Shown here: positions 1 to 7,960 of the stretch, one piece after another | How positions within the stretch are numbered: position 1 is the stretch's first letter | Layout of the letters: each line of letters opens with the position of its first letter | From: Methanoculleus marisnigri | Lineage (GTDB): Archaea > Halobacteriota > Methanomicrobia > Methanomicrobiales > Methanoculleaceae | Direction of reading: 5' to 3' | DNA: 31,759 bases | NCBI GenBank assembly: GCA_002503885.1 | Contig: DASQ01000011.1 | Location: 1-31,759 of the forward strand | Notes under the pieces: generated by a model | Database searches by the model: none | What the model was told of the DNA's origin: nothing | The model's input: the letters and a program-made list of their open reading frames with translations, nothing else | Translations under genes and position numbers: made by a program

Positions 1-358
1 GGAAGCATCGACCCGGGACGAGGAATCACCCCGGGCATGCCCCTGCAAGTGGACCGTGGGGCTGACGGGGAGGGGGTCTCCCCCTCCCCTGTCTCTACTG
101 CCGCATGGGATACCCGTAACCCCCACCCCCAGGGCGGGGGCAGTCATGGCGATACCCGGTGGAAAGCCGTGCTCCGGAGTACCCCCGGAGTGGGACCCTA
201 GCGCCCGCCCCCACACGCCAAAATTCCTAAAATAAACTGACAAGATGCACTAGTTCCTCTCGGAGAGGGTTCTCCTCTGGCAGGTATCCCGGAGTTCGCA
301 GACTACGAGGAGTGACCCGCCTGAAAAAGAGAAATTTTCTATCCTGTTTGCGGGGTTC
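1..358. other. Intergenic stretch downstream of the secreted peptidase gene
   Basis: I see no convincing gene here. The first 200 bases are very G/C-rich with a strong hairpin at 67-89 and a weaker CTCCGGAG-type inverted repeat near 170-195. From about 220 the sequence becomes A+T-rich, with a short inverted repeat CCTCTCGGAGAGG near 256-268. The open frames across 300-700 are antisense to the peptidase gene and have no recognisable protein character. The left edge could hold the control region or end of a gene outside the window. Confidence 0.5.
67..89. repeat. G/C hairpin, perfect 10-bp stem
   Basis: GGGGAGGGGG at 67-76 and CCCCCTCCCC at 80-89 are perfect inverted repeats separated by TCT. 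Outer bases GAC (64-66) and GTC (91-93) could extend the stem past a bulged T. It could be a transcription terminator of a gene left of the window, although no T-run follows it. The G-runs could also form a quadruplex. No function is shown. Confidence 0.4.
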
Positions 359-3300
359 TCAGAGCACTTCGAACCAGATGTCCCGGAGCCCGACGTTGTA
401 CTGGGCGATGAAGAGGGCGTCGCCGACCTCGATCACGCCGTTTGCGTGGACGTCTGCCTTCCGGAACCCGTCGGTGCCCGGGGTAAGCTTCTCCCGGAGC
501 CCCACGACCTCCTGGAGGACGAGGAGGGTGTCGGCCTGGTTGACTGCCCCGTCCTCGTTTGCATCCCCGAAGAGGACCGGCGTGACCTTGATGCAGCCGG
601 GTTTTGTGGCGGTCGAGAGGCTGCCGTCCACCGAGAGCGCGACGGTGTGGTTGCCGGGGAGGGTGTAGGTGTGGACGGGGTGCCGCTCGGTCGAGGTGTT
701 GCCGTCGCCGAAATCCCATAACCAGGATGACGGATTCTCCGTCGTGGTGTCGGTGAACCGGACGGTGAGCGGGGCCGCCCCGGCGGTGACGTCGGCGGTG
801 AAGTTTGCGACGGGGGCATTCACGTGGAGCTGCGCCCGGGTCACGGCAGGGGCATACCTGCCGCCATGCCGATCTTCGATCCTGCCAGGAAGAACCGTGA
901 TGTTCGTCGTGCCGGGGGCATCGGCACGGACTGTTACCGTCACCAGCGTGATATTGGCGGTTCCGGACGCTCCTGTGGAATCCCTGGCGTTGCACCAGAC
1001 CGCATCGGCGGGCACCGTGTCGTTTGCCGGGATAATCGACCACGCCGGGAACTGGACGCCGACAATCTCGCCGACGGCCGGATCGGTCAGTTGCACGGTG
1101 AGGTTATAACAGAGGAGTTCCGCAGGGGCGGCATCGAGCGCCACCGTGTACGCCCGTGTCTGCCCGATTGACAACGTTGAGGCTGCCGGCAGGACGGCGA
1201 TCTGGTTGTTCGTATCGGGTGCACCCCTCAGCACGAGAGAGGTTGTTCCATACGCGGCATCGGCCAGATCATTTTTGGCGGCGGGAACCGCAACGGCGTA
1301 GACCGTGTAGCCGGCATGGGAGCCGCTCTCCGGTGCAAGGCCGCAACTGCTGGTATTCCAGCGGTATTCCCATGTCGCGTCCGGATTAACCTCCGCCCGT
1401 GTAAACGTGACGGTATCCCCACTTACGCAGGGTATGGTCGTATCATCAAGTTTTGCACCGTCTGCTGCAAGGCCGAGTCCTGTGATGAAGAGATATGTGG
1501 TTGCACTGTCGGTGTTTGTGCCGCCGAAGAAGACCTCGTCACCAATATAGTATATGCCGGTGCCGGCCGATGTGATGGTCACTGCTCCCCGCTCCACGCA
1601 CACCGTGACGCTCGCCGAGCGCGAGGGGTCGGCCCAGTCGATCGCCTCGATGGTGTAGTCCTGCGCCCTCGTTGAGGTGTTCGTCTCGAACCTGACCGTA
1701 CGGGTGCCGGAGGATCCAACGGTGACGTTTGCCTGTGACGTCGCGGTCGCGTTCGTCACCGACCGGGGGCCGGATGTCCCGATGTCGCTGATGCCAGGCT
1801 GCACGGGTGCGATGGACGGATACGCCGCCGGCGTAGTGTCTCCGGCCGCCTGGAGATATATGAAGTATGTCCGGCCGCTCTCGCCGCTGAGGGTCAGGTC
1901 GAAGGCGTTGCCGCGCATGATGGCATCCTCGCCGGCGGTGAGGGTGAGGGCGATCGGGCTCCTGACAGTGAAGCCCTGCGGGAGTGTGGCGGACTGCCCG
2001 TCGGGGTTCGTGACGACGACGTTCCACGAGCCCGCCGCACGGCCTGCGAGGTCGAACGTGCACGCGATCCGTGACGACGAGACGACGGAGACGCCTGTCG
2101 CCACGATATCAGGCTGCCCTGACCTGGCGAGTTTCACCGCGGCGCCGTTCTGGAAGCCGGTTCCTGCAAGGTCGGTGATCTGGACGACACTGCCGGCATA
2201 CCCGGAGTTCGGGGTGATCCCGGCGATCGCCGGGGCCGGGAAGAGGCCCGTGTAGATCCAGCGAGCCCCGGCTGCGTCGGAGTCGGTGAGCGTGCGCTTC
2301 GTCAGGCCCGACCCGACCCGGCCGTACATCACCTTCGCCGTGTCGGAAGGGTAGTTCTGGACGTTCCCGTAGAGGTCGAGCAGTTGAACCCAGTGGCCGA
2401 GTTCGTGAAGACAGACCGTCTCGATATCGAACTCTCCGGCGCCGGGGTTTGTCGACCAGGTGTACCGGGTGTTGAACTTGATATCGCATTCGGCGACCTG
2501 CCCCGCGCTTGACCAGGTGCTTGCCTGCGCAAGCACCCCGTCTATGGCGATGTCGCCCCAGAGGATCTCGTTTTTGGAGTTGCCACTCACGTCTGTCGAG
2601 GTCGTGATTCCGGCATACAGAAAGGAGAAGTCGGAGCCCGCAACAGACGTCCACGTCCCGGCAGCGTTCTGCGCCGCGGCGAGAGCTCCCGAGACCGAGG
2701 AGGGGTTGACGTAGTAGGAGACGACGGGCGCCGTCCCCTGCCAGCGTTTTTTGCTCCACCCGAACGGAACGCTGAGCGAGTATGGCCCGAGTATGGTCAC
2801 CCCGTCGTCATGGAGCACACAGACCGGTCCGCTGCTTGCCGATCCCCAGTAGGCATATCCCCGCCAGGCAACCCCGGTCGGGACGTTGCAGACGATCTGT
2901 GAGTCGGTCCAGGAGACGATGTCGTTTGGGTTGGTGTTCTGCCAGCCGGTGACCGGCAGGTACCCGGTACCATAGATCCAGTACGACGTGTCACTGCTTG
3001 AAGTGAAGAAGAACGCGACGTCCCCGAAGCTCTCCCTGGACGCCTTGGTCCCGAACCCGGTCCCGGTTATCGTCACCTCGGTCCCGGTCCCTGCCGACGC
3101 GGTCGTCGGGGCGATGGCGCTGAGGGAGACCTCCGCGATCCCGACCGGCGCGGGAACCGATGTCGCCGTCGTCCACGCAATGCCGGCGTCGCCCTGCATC
3201 GCGGCGTCCACCCTCTCGCCGAACTCTTCGGGCGTGAGCAGGCCTGCCGCCCCGGCTTTCGCTGCGGACTCTCCGGCGAGGGGGACGACCCCCTGTGAGA

Positions 3301-3691
3301 GGCCGACCGGCAGGTAGGACCCGTCGGGGCGCTGTTTCAGGAACAGTCCGACGTTCTCCCCCGGGGAGAAGACCGGGACGTCTTCTACCCAGTATGTAAT
3401 CCCGTTCACCGACCCTCCCGGAACGACCAGAACGGGGTCATCCGGGAGTATGCCTGCAAGGGTCTCGTCGACCGAGAAGGAGACGACGGTCTCGATCTCA
3501 GTGCCGGCGTCGTTCCACCGGCTCTCGACGGAGGTGATCGTTCCGGTTGCTATCGCGTCCGAGTGCCCTGCAAGATATGAAGGGGAGAGCTCGACCATGA
3601 GCGCTGCTGCCGGAGATACGAGCGTTACTGTAAGAACGCTGAGGCAGAGAATAAAATGGGCAACTCTGCGGTGAAGAGAGGTATCTCGCAT
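359..3691 (-). CDS. Secreted multidomain protein: metzincin-like peptidase, IPT/TIG, cohesin-like, PKD and dockerin domains
   Basis: This 1110-residue protein begins with a signal peptide (about 1-31, hydrophobic core ending SPAAA). An IPT/TIG domain lies at about 185-305. A peptidase region at about 306-482 has HELGH (429-433) followed by Asp439 and a possible Met-turn at Met455, which fits a metzincin/matrixin-like zinc peptidase with Asp as third ligand. A second IPT/TIG follows (about 486-577), then two beta-rich segments like methanogen surface-protein repeats (580-825), a cohesin-like domain (about 830-958), a PKD domain (959-1035, WLWDFGDGN) and a dockerin-type domain with two calcium-loop repeats (1040-1110). 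It probably acts at the cell surface. Carrying both cohesin-like and dockerin parts on one chain suggests self-assembly or binding to similar proteins (inference). A TATA box at 3715-3722 makes the transcript almost leaderless. Peptidase activity is less sure than the domain layout. Confidence 0.85.
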   Translation of the reverse strand: MRDTSLHRRVAHFILCLSVLTVTLVSPAAALMVELSPSYLAGHSDAIATGTITSVESRWNDAGTEIETVVSFSVDETLAGILPDDPVLVVPGGSVNGITYWVEDVPVFSPGENVGLFLKQRPDGSYLPVGLSQGVVPLAGESAAKAGAAGLLTPEEFGERVDAAMQGDAGIAWTTATSVPAPVGIAEVSLSAIAPTTASAGTGTEVTITGTGFGTKASRESFGDVAFFFTSSSDTSYWIYGTGYLPVTGWQNTNPNDIVSWTDSQIVCNVPTGVAWRGYAYWGSASSGPVCVLHDDGVTILGPYSLSVPFGWSKKRWQGTAPVVSYYVNPSSVSGALAAAQNAAGTWTSVAGSDFSFLYAGITTSTDVSGNSKNEILWGDIAIDGVLAQASTWSSAGQVAECDIKFNTRYTWSTNPGAGEFDIETVCLHELGHWVQLLDLYGNVQNYPSDTAKVMYGRVGSGLTKRTLTDSDAAGARWIYTGLFPAPAIAGITPNSGYAGSVVQITDLAGTGFQNGAAVKLARSGQPDIVATGVSVVSSSRIACTFDLAGRAAGSWNVVVTNPDGQSATLPQGFTVRSPIALTLTAGEDAIMRGNAFDLTLSGESGRTYFIYLQAAGDTTPAAYPSIAPVQPGISDIGTSGPRSVTNATATSQANVTVGSSGTRTVRFETNTSTRAQDYTIEAIDWADPSRSASVTVCVERGAVTITSAGTGIYYIGDEVFFGGTNTDSATTYLFITGLGLAADGAKLDDTTIPCVSGDTVTFTRAEVNPDATWEYRWNTSSCGLAPESGSHAGYTVYAVAVPAAKNDLADAAYGTTSLVLRGAPDTNNQIAVLPAASTLSIGQTRAYTVALDAAPAELLCYNLTVQLTDPAVGEIVGVQFPAWSIIPANDTVPADAVWCNARDSTGASGTANITLVTVTVRADAPGTTNITVLPGRIEDRHGGRYAPAVTRAQLHVNAPVANFTADVTAGAAPLTVRFTDTTTENPSSWLWDFGDGNTSTERHPVHTYTLPGNHTVALSVDGSLSTATKPGCIKVTPVLFGDANEDGAVNQADTLLVLQEVVGLREKLTPGTDGFRKADVHANGVIEVGDALFIAQYNVGLRDIWFEVL

Positions 3692-3714
3692 ATAGCAACA
3701 TCTTCACTAGAAAT

Positions 3715-3722
3715 CATATAAC
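3715..3722 (-). promoter_or_regulatory. TATA box of the secreted peptidase gene
   Basis: Read on the minus strand this is GTTATATG. Its centre is about 27 nt upstream of the ATG at 3691, so transcription would start within a few bases of the start codon. This is the usual spacing for a leaderless archaeal gene. Confidence 0.5.
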
Positions 3723-3764
3723 TTCCCGTCTGAATTGCTTATTTTGCCTGATGTCCTGCGAGAG

Positions 3765-4023
3765 TTTAAGCCTAACCTCCCGTAGCGATTAGGCGCACGG
3801 GACCATCTATTCTCACGATAGTGGCTCCTTTCACCATTATTCGCTTCCTTTCTCCCTTTTATGTCCGGCTTACTGAGGCGTAATGTGCCTATAAAATTTA
3901 GGCACTGCGATCCGCTTGGCCTTTCGATTCTAATAGGATTACAGAGATATTTCCGAAAAAAAGAGATTTATCACGGGATTGGTGGAACAGTGCGCCTAAC
4001 TTTTCCGGGAGTTTAGGTTTAAG
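3765..4023. repeat. 259-bp palindromic element with 36-bp imperfect terminal inverted repeats (MITE-like)
   Basis: The left arm 3765-3800 and right arm 3988-4023 are inverted copies matching at about 27 of 36 positions. They include a perfect 10-bp block (TTAGGCGCAC at 3789-3798, GTGCGCCTAA at 3990-3999) and the outer block TTTAAGCCTAACCTCCCG against CGGGAGTTTAGGTTTAAG. The centre holds another perfect inverted repeat, GTGCCTA at 3885-3891 and TAGGCAC at 3899-3905. The CCTAA/TTAGG core therefore recurs about six times, symmetrically around the middle. No coding frame spans it. It could be a miniature inverted-repeat element, an old insertion-sequence remnant, or a structured regulatory region. 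No clear target-site duplication was found. Confidence 0.5.
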
Positions 4024-4117
4024 AATTAAAACAGATCTCTTATATACTGCTCAATGGATATCTCACGCACCCGGGTCGGATAAAAAATGGGTGTCACCCT
4101 CCCGGTTCGTGAGGTCC
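4024..4117. other. Intergenic stretch with an orphan TATA-like element
   Basis: This A+T-rich stretch holds TTATATACT at 4040-4048, a good TATA box in either direction, but no open reading frame with protein character starts at the right distance. Rightward, transcription would enter the dockerin remnant in antisense. Leftward, it would cross the palindromic element towards the peptidase gene. Nothing else was recognised. Confidence 0.3.
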
Positions 4118-4174
4118 TCAGAGCACTTCGAACCAGACGCCCCGGAGCCCGACGACCTCCTGGAGAATGAGGAG
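4118..4174 (-). pseudogene. Decayed 3' end of a second dockerin gene
   Basis: On the minus strand these bases read LLILQEVVGLRGVWFEVL and a stop. This matches two separate places in the neighbouring peptidase: LLVLQEVVGLRE in dockerin repeat 1 and GLRDIWFEVL at its C-terminus. The fragment looks like a dockerin in which the DNA between the two VGLR repeats has been deleted. An in-frame stop lies immediately upstream, and no dockerin-gene sequence is recognisable beyond it. It is a remnant of a paralogous gene, not an expressed protein. Confidence 0.7.
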
Positions 4175-4383
4175 TCACCGGACTGGCGAACTCTTTTCAC
4201 GGAATTGCTCTACGAAAGCGATATTCTTTGGAAGAAGGTACCCTACCAGGTGAGCTCCCCTCCTTCCGCACCCCCCGCACGCTGCCTCCCGGTAAGGGCA
4301 GCCGGACCGGGAAAGTGCCGCCCCCCGGCACTGATCGTGAATAAAAACAGTGGTTTCTCCCGGTTATTCCCCGGCGGAGCACC
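4175..4383. other. Intergenic region downstream of hypF
   Basis: No gene is supported. On the minus strand, just past the hypF stop, there is a T-rich run (forward AATAAAAAC at 4339-4347) followed by the inverted repeat GTGCCG/CGGCAC at 4315-4331. Together these may end hypF transcription. Confidence 0.35.
4315..4347 (-). terminator. Possible hypF terminator
   Basis: Reading away from the hypF stop (4384), the minus strand has GTTTTTATT at 4347-4339 and then a hairpin with a 6-bp stem and 5-base loop at 4331-4315. T-runs are the main archaeal termination signal. The hairpin may be incidental. Confidence 0.3.
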
Positions 4384-6597
4384 CTACTCCTCCACGCTCC
4401 CTCCGTATACCACCTGCCCGAAGCTGATGCACCCGTCCCCGAGCGGGTACTCCCGGTTGATGATGAACTCAAGCCCGGCAGCACGAACCTCACCGACGAT
4501 CGTCTCCCGGATCGCCCGGTTGTAGGCCACCCCGCCCGAGAGCGCCACCCGCGGGATCCCCCGTTCCTCCGCCGCCCGGATGGCCATCGCGGCGACGCCT
4601 CTGGCCAGATTATACTGAAACGATGCGGCGACGTTTCCTGCCCGCTCGCCGGCGGCTGAACGCCGGTAGGCCTCCACGAGGAGCGAGCGGGTCGAGAGGA
4701 CCTCGCAGCCGTCATCGCCACGCAGGAAGTCGAGGTTCCAGGCCGAGGGCTTTCCGGTGTATGCCGCCGACTCGAGTTTCATCGCCGGCTCGCCGTCGTA
4801 GGTCCGCTCCCGGCAGATCCCGAGGAGGGCCGCGGCGGCGTCGAGGACCCGGCCGGTGCTCGAAGTCGCGGCGACGTTTAAGCCCCGCTCCACCTGCCTT
4901 GTCAGGACCGCGAGCTCGATGTCGCTCCAGCCCCGCGACGCCAGCAGGTCCCGGACCCCGGACGTCGGCAGGATGCCGTAGAGCATCCGCTCCGGGAAGC
5001 GTGTGGCGAGGTCGCCGCCCGGCATCGGGACGACCTCGAGGTGGGCGACCCGGTCGAGGCGGGGGACCTGCCCGGCAAAGACCTCGCCACCCCAGATTGT
5101 CCCGTCGTCGCCGTAGCCCACGCCGTCGATGGCGATCCCGACGCACTCCTCCCGGGTCGCGGCCGCTATGTGCGCCCGGTGGTGCTGGACGGCGAGGAGT
5201 TCCGCCCCGGCCGCTTCGGCGACCTCCCTCGCGTAGCGAGTCGAGAGGAACTGCGGGTGGAGGTCGTGGACGACCCGATCGTACCGGGCCCCGGCGAGCC
5301 CCCCGATATTCTCCACCGTCTCCTGCAGGTAGGCGAGAGTCCCGGGGTTCCTGACATTCCCGACATGGGGGGAGGTGATGCAGAAGCCGCTCCGGTAGAT
5401 AGAGATGTTCGCGTTCAGTTCCGGGCCGACGCCGAGGATGCATTCATCACCGAGGTCGATCGCCGTCCGCTTCGGGGCAAGGCCCCGCGAGAGACGGATG
5501 ATATAGCCGTCCCGGACGACGGAGTCGTCGCACCGGTTCACGATCCGGCGGTCATGGGTGAGGATGTAGTCCACCTGCCGCGGGAGCCGCTCGAGGGCGA
5601 CCGCGAGATCGGTGATCATCGGGTAGCCCGGCAGGTTTGCACTCGTCATCACGAGGAGCGGGTGGGCGAGGTTCGCGAAGAGGAGGTGGTGCAGCCCGGT
5701 GTAGGGGAGCATGCACCCGATGGTGTGGAGACCCGAGAGCACAGGATGGGATGCGGGGTCCCGTTTTGCGAGCACCACGATCGGCCGTTCCCGGGAGCAG
5801 AGGATCTGCCGCTCCTCGTCCGATACGACCGCGATCCGCTCCACCTCCCCGGGAGTCGCCATCACTGCGAGAGGCTGCTCCGTCCGGCCCAGGCGGCGTT
5901 TCAGCTCACCGGCCGCCTCTTCTGTGCAGGCGATATGGAACCCCCCGATCCCCCGGATGGCGACGATCGAACCGGCATCCAGGAGGGTTGCCGCTTCCCG
6001 GACGGGATCCGCCGCCGCGAGCGGCGTCCCGTCGGCCTGAAAGAGGGCGAGGTGGGGCCCGCAGGCCGCACAGGCGATCGTCTGTGCGTGGTGGCGCCGG
6101 CACGACGGATCGGTATACTCGCTCCCACAGGCGGTACACATCGGAAACTCCGCCATCGACGTCCGTTCCCGGTCATAGGGGATGGCGTTGATGATGCTGT
6201 ACCGTGGGCCGCAATTAACGCAGGACGTGGCCCAATACCCTTCGTATCGCCCGCCCGGCATGAAGATATCGGCGATGCAGTCGTCACAGGTGGCGACGTC
6301 GGTCGGGATGAATCCCGAGAGGCTCCCGGAGCCACTCTCGAGGATGGTAAAACTATCGGGGGGGTTACCGCGCAGATTATGGACATCTACAGAATCTATG
6401 TGAGATAACGGCGTCCCCCGTGAAACGGCCTCCAGGAACTCCTCGAAGCGGTCCCCGAACGCATGGATTTCCACCTCGCTCCCGAGGTTTTTAACGGTCC
6501 CGGTGATCCTGAATTCCCGGGCCTTTGCATAGACGAAGGGACGAAATCCGACCCCCTGGACGATGCCCCGGATGATGATAATGCCACATGTACGCAT
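4384..6597 (-). CDS. hypF: Carbamoyltransferase HypF, [NiFe]-hydrogenase maturation
   Basis: HypF uses carbamoyl phosphate and ATP to make the thiocarboxamide on HypE that becomes the cyanide ligands of [NiFe] hydrogenases, which methanogens need for H2 use. All family parts are present in 737 residues: an acylphosphatase domain (1-90, GIVQGVGFRPFVY), two zinc-finger pairs (Cys104/107/126/129 and Cys154/157/176/179, with NCGPRYS), a YrdC-like domain (about 197-375) and a Kae1-like carbamoyltransferase domain with QHHRAH at 471-476 and DGVGYGDDGTIWGGE at 491-505. Length is normal (about 750). It stands alone and divergent from a winged-helix regulator, with a 57-bp shared promoter region. A T-rich run follows it. 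No other hyp genes are in the window. Confidence 0.97.
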   Translation of the reverse strand: MRTCGIIIIRGIVQGVGFRPFVYAKAREFRITGTVKNLGSEVEIHAFGDRFEEFLEAVSRGTPLSHIDSVDVHNLRGNPPDSFTILESGSGSLSGFIPTDVATCDDCIADIFMPGGRYEGYWATSCVNCGPRYSIINAIPYDRERTSMAEFPMCTACGSEYTDPSCRRHHAQTIACAACGPHLALFQADGTPLAAADPVREAATLLDAGSIVAIRGIGGFHIACTEEAAGELKRRLGRTEQPLAVMATPGEVERIAVVSDEERQILCSRERPIVVLAKRDPASHPVLSGLHTIGCMLPYTGLHHLLFANLAHPLLVMTSANLPGYPMITDLAVALERLPRQVDYILTHDRRIVNRCDDSVVRDGYIIRLSRGLAPKRTAIDLGDECILGVGPELNANISIYRSGFCITSPHVGNVRNPGTLAYLQETVENIGGLAGARYDRVVHDLHPQFLSTRYAREVAEAAGAELLAVQHHRAHIAAATREECVGIAIDGVGYGDDGTIWGGEVFAGQVPRLDRVAHLEVVPMPGGDLATRFPERMLYGILPTSGVRDLLASRGWSDIELAVLTRQVERGLNVAATSSTGRVLDAAAALLGICRERTYDGEPAMKLESAAYTGKPSAWNLDFLRGDDGCEVLSTRSLLVEAYRRSAAGERAGNVAASFQYNLARGVAAMAIRAAEERGIPRVALSGGVAYNRAIRETIVGEVRAAGLEFIINREYPLGDGCISFGQVVYGGSVEE

Positions 6598-6621
6598 TGA
6601 GATTTCAGCAAAAATTTATGG

Positions 6622-6640
6622 AGTTATACAGCGATATAAC
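6622..6640. promoter_or_regulatory. Shared divergent promoter with inverted repeat GTTATA-N6-TATAAC
   Basis: GTTATA (6623-6628) and TATAAC (6635-6640) form a perfect 6-bp inverted repeat between hypF and the plus-strand regulator. The TATA-like GTTATAC at 6623-6629 is about 29 nt from both start codons (6597 and 6655), so one box could serve two nearly leaderless divergent transcripts. The repeat may also be an operator for the adjacent regulator (inference). Confidence 0.4.
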
Positions 6641-6654
6641 TATAGGGTATCGCA

Positions 6655-7167
6655 GTGACGGGACATATTAAAATTCTTAACGATCCGGTGGAACTGGTTC
6701 CTCTTCTTATAACGTTCAATAATGCTGATTATAAAAAAATCTATGAGCTCTTAAACAAGGCATGGCTGACCGAGAATGACCTCGGGGTGTACGCCGGGAC
6801 CTCGACGGTGGCCGAGTGCCTCTCTATCCTCAAGAAGGGAAACCTCATCGAAGAACAGTGGCGGATGCCCAAGCCCGGAGAGAAGCCGACGAAGGAATAC
6901 CGGGCGACATACAGCAAATTCAGAGCGAGTTTTCAGTGTTCTATGGGCGATATCGGAGATCTGCTGCATATCGCCGTCTCAAACGACGAGGCCCTCCGTA
7001 CGATCGTGGACTCGGTCGAGCAGGAGATTGTGGCCGGGACGACCTCGATCGGCGACATCTCCCGGAAATACGGGGTCAGCCCGACCTTCATCAAGGGACT
7101 GGCGAAGAGGATTCCCGGTCTCGACGTGAAAGGGCAGGGAATGGTGTTGCTTGACCGACTTCACTGA
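6655..7167 (+). CDS. Winged-helix transcriptional regulator (ArsR-like), methanogen type
   Basis: This 170-residue protein starts with GTG at 6655, probably on a leaderless transcript given the TATA-like box about 29 nt upstream. The N-terminal part (about 10-75) has the helix pattern of a winged helix, with NKAWLTENDLGVYAG then STVAECLSILKKGNLIEEQW. The C-terminal part (about 120-165) looks like a second short helix-turn-helix (GDISRKYGVSPTFIKGLAKR). It shares its promoter with hypF and overlaps the next regulator by 17 nt, so the two are probably translated together. The DNA target and signal are unknown. I recognise the fold type but not a named family member. Confidence 0.75.
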   Translation: MTGHIKILNDPVELVPLLITFNNADYKKIYELLNKAWLTENDLGVYAGTSTVAECLSILKKGNLIEEQWRMPKPGEKPTKEYRATYSKFRASFQCSMGDIGDLLHIAVSNDEALRTIVDSVEQEIVAGTTSIGDISRKYGVSPTFIKGLAKRIPGLDVKGQGMVLLDRLH

Positions 7168-7960
7168 CGACCCGCTCTACGTCATCCTGCGCAGTAAACG
7201 GGAGGCCACCCGGTTCCAGATCCTGGTGGAGATCGCCGAACACCAGCCGGCCGTCCGGCAGCAGGAGATCGCCGGGAAGCTCGGCGTGACACCCCAGGCC
7301 GTCTCCGAGTACATCCGGGAACTGGTGGATGAGGGCCTCGTCACCGCTCACGGCCGGGGCCGGTACGAGGTGACGAAGAACGGGATCGAGTGGGTTCTGC
7401 GGCATGCCGAGGCACTCGAATCCTATGCCCGCCATATCAACCGCGACATCATCCAGCAGGTGGCGGTCTGGACGGCTATCGCCCGGGACGAAATTCACAA
7501 CGGGGATACCGTAGGCGTTCTCATGCAGGACGGCTGGCTCTATGCGACGAAAGAAGAGCAGAGCGCTACAGGTCTCGCGACCATGGATGCCCAGCCCGGG
7601 GAAGATCTCGGTGTCGCCCGGTTAAACGGCATCATCAAGCATGAGGAGGGGCTCATCCACGTCTGCAAGGTGCCGCGGGTGGAGCGGGGCGGGTCCCGAC
7701 AGGTCTCGACAGACCTCCTCCGGGATGCTGTCCGGGACACCGAGATGGTGGCCGCCGTCGGCCTCGAGTCCTATGTGGCTCTCCGGAAGGCGGATATCAA
7801 GCCGGACATGTTCTTCGGCTCCCGGGAGGGGGTCATCGAGGCGGCGTTCCACGGCCGGGAGTGCGCAATACTTATCGTTGATGAGGAGTTCACCGACTTC
7901 CTCAAGCGACTGGAGACGGTGGGGCTCACCTACACGATCCACGACCTGATCGCACCATGA
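7151..7960 (+). CDS. MarR/HTH-type regulator with C-terminal sensory-like domain (conserved in methanogens)
   Basis: The 269-residue frame starts with TTG at 7151, inside the end of the upstream regulator (17-nt overlap). Residues about 15-85 form a clear winged helix: REATRFQILVEIAEH, then QQEIAGKLGVTPQAVSEYIRELVDEGLV and a wing GRGRYEVTKNGIEWV. The rest (about 90-269) is an alpha/beta domain I cannot name; it could bind a small molecule. The stop overlaps the helicase start as ATGA, typical of translational coupling. Its placement suggests it controls the helicase operon or hypF, but nothing in the sequence proves that. Confidence 0.75.
   Translation: MTDFTDDPLYVILRSKREATRFQILVEIAEHQPAVRQQEIAGKLGVTPQAVSEYIRELVDEGLVTAHGRGRYEVTKNGIEWVLRHAEALESYARHINRDIIQQVAVWTAIARDEIHNGDTVGVLMQDGWLYATKEEQSATGLATMDAQPGEDLGVARLNGIIKHEEGLIHVCKVPRVERGGSRQVSTDLLRDAVRDTEMVAAVGLESYVALRKADIKPDMFFGSREGVIEAAFHGRECAILIVDEEFTDFLKRLETVGLTYTIHDLIAP

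Noticed and set aside
4091..4525. 144-residue plus-strand open frame starting near an orphan TATA box
   Set aside because: It is antisense to the dockerin remnant and the hypF end, and its sequence mirrors the complement of dockerin codons.
5041..6408. 455-residue plus-strand open frame
   Set aside because: Antisense of hypF, with composition of a complementary-strand shadow.
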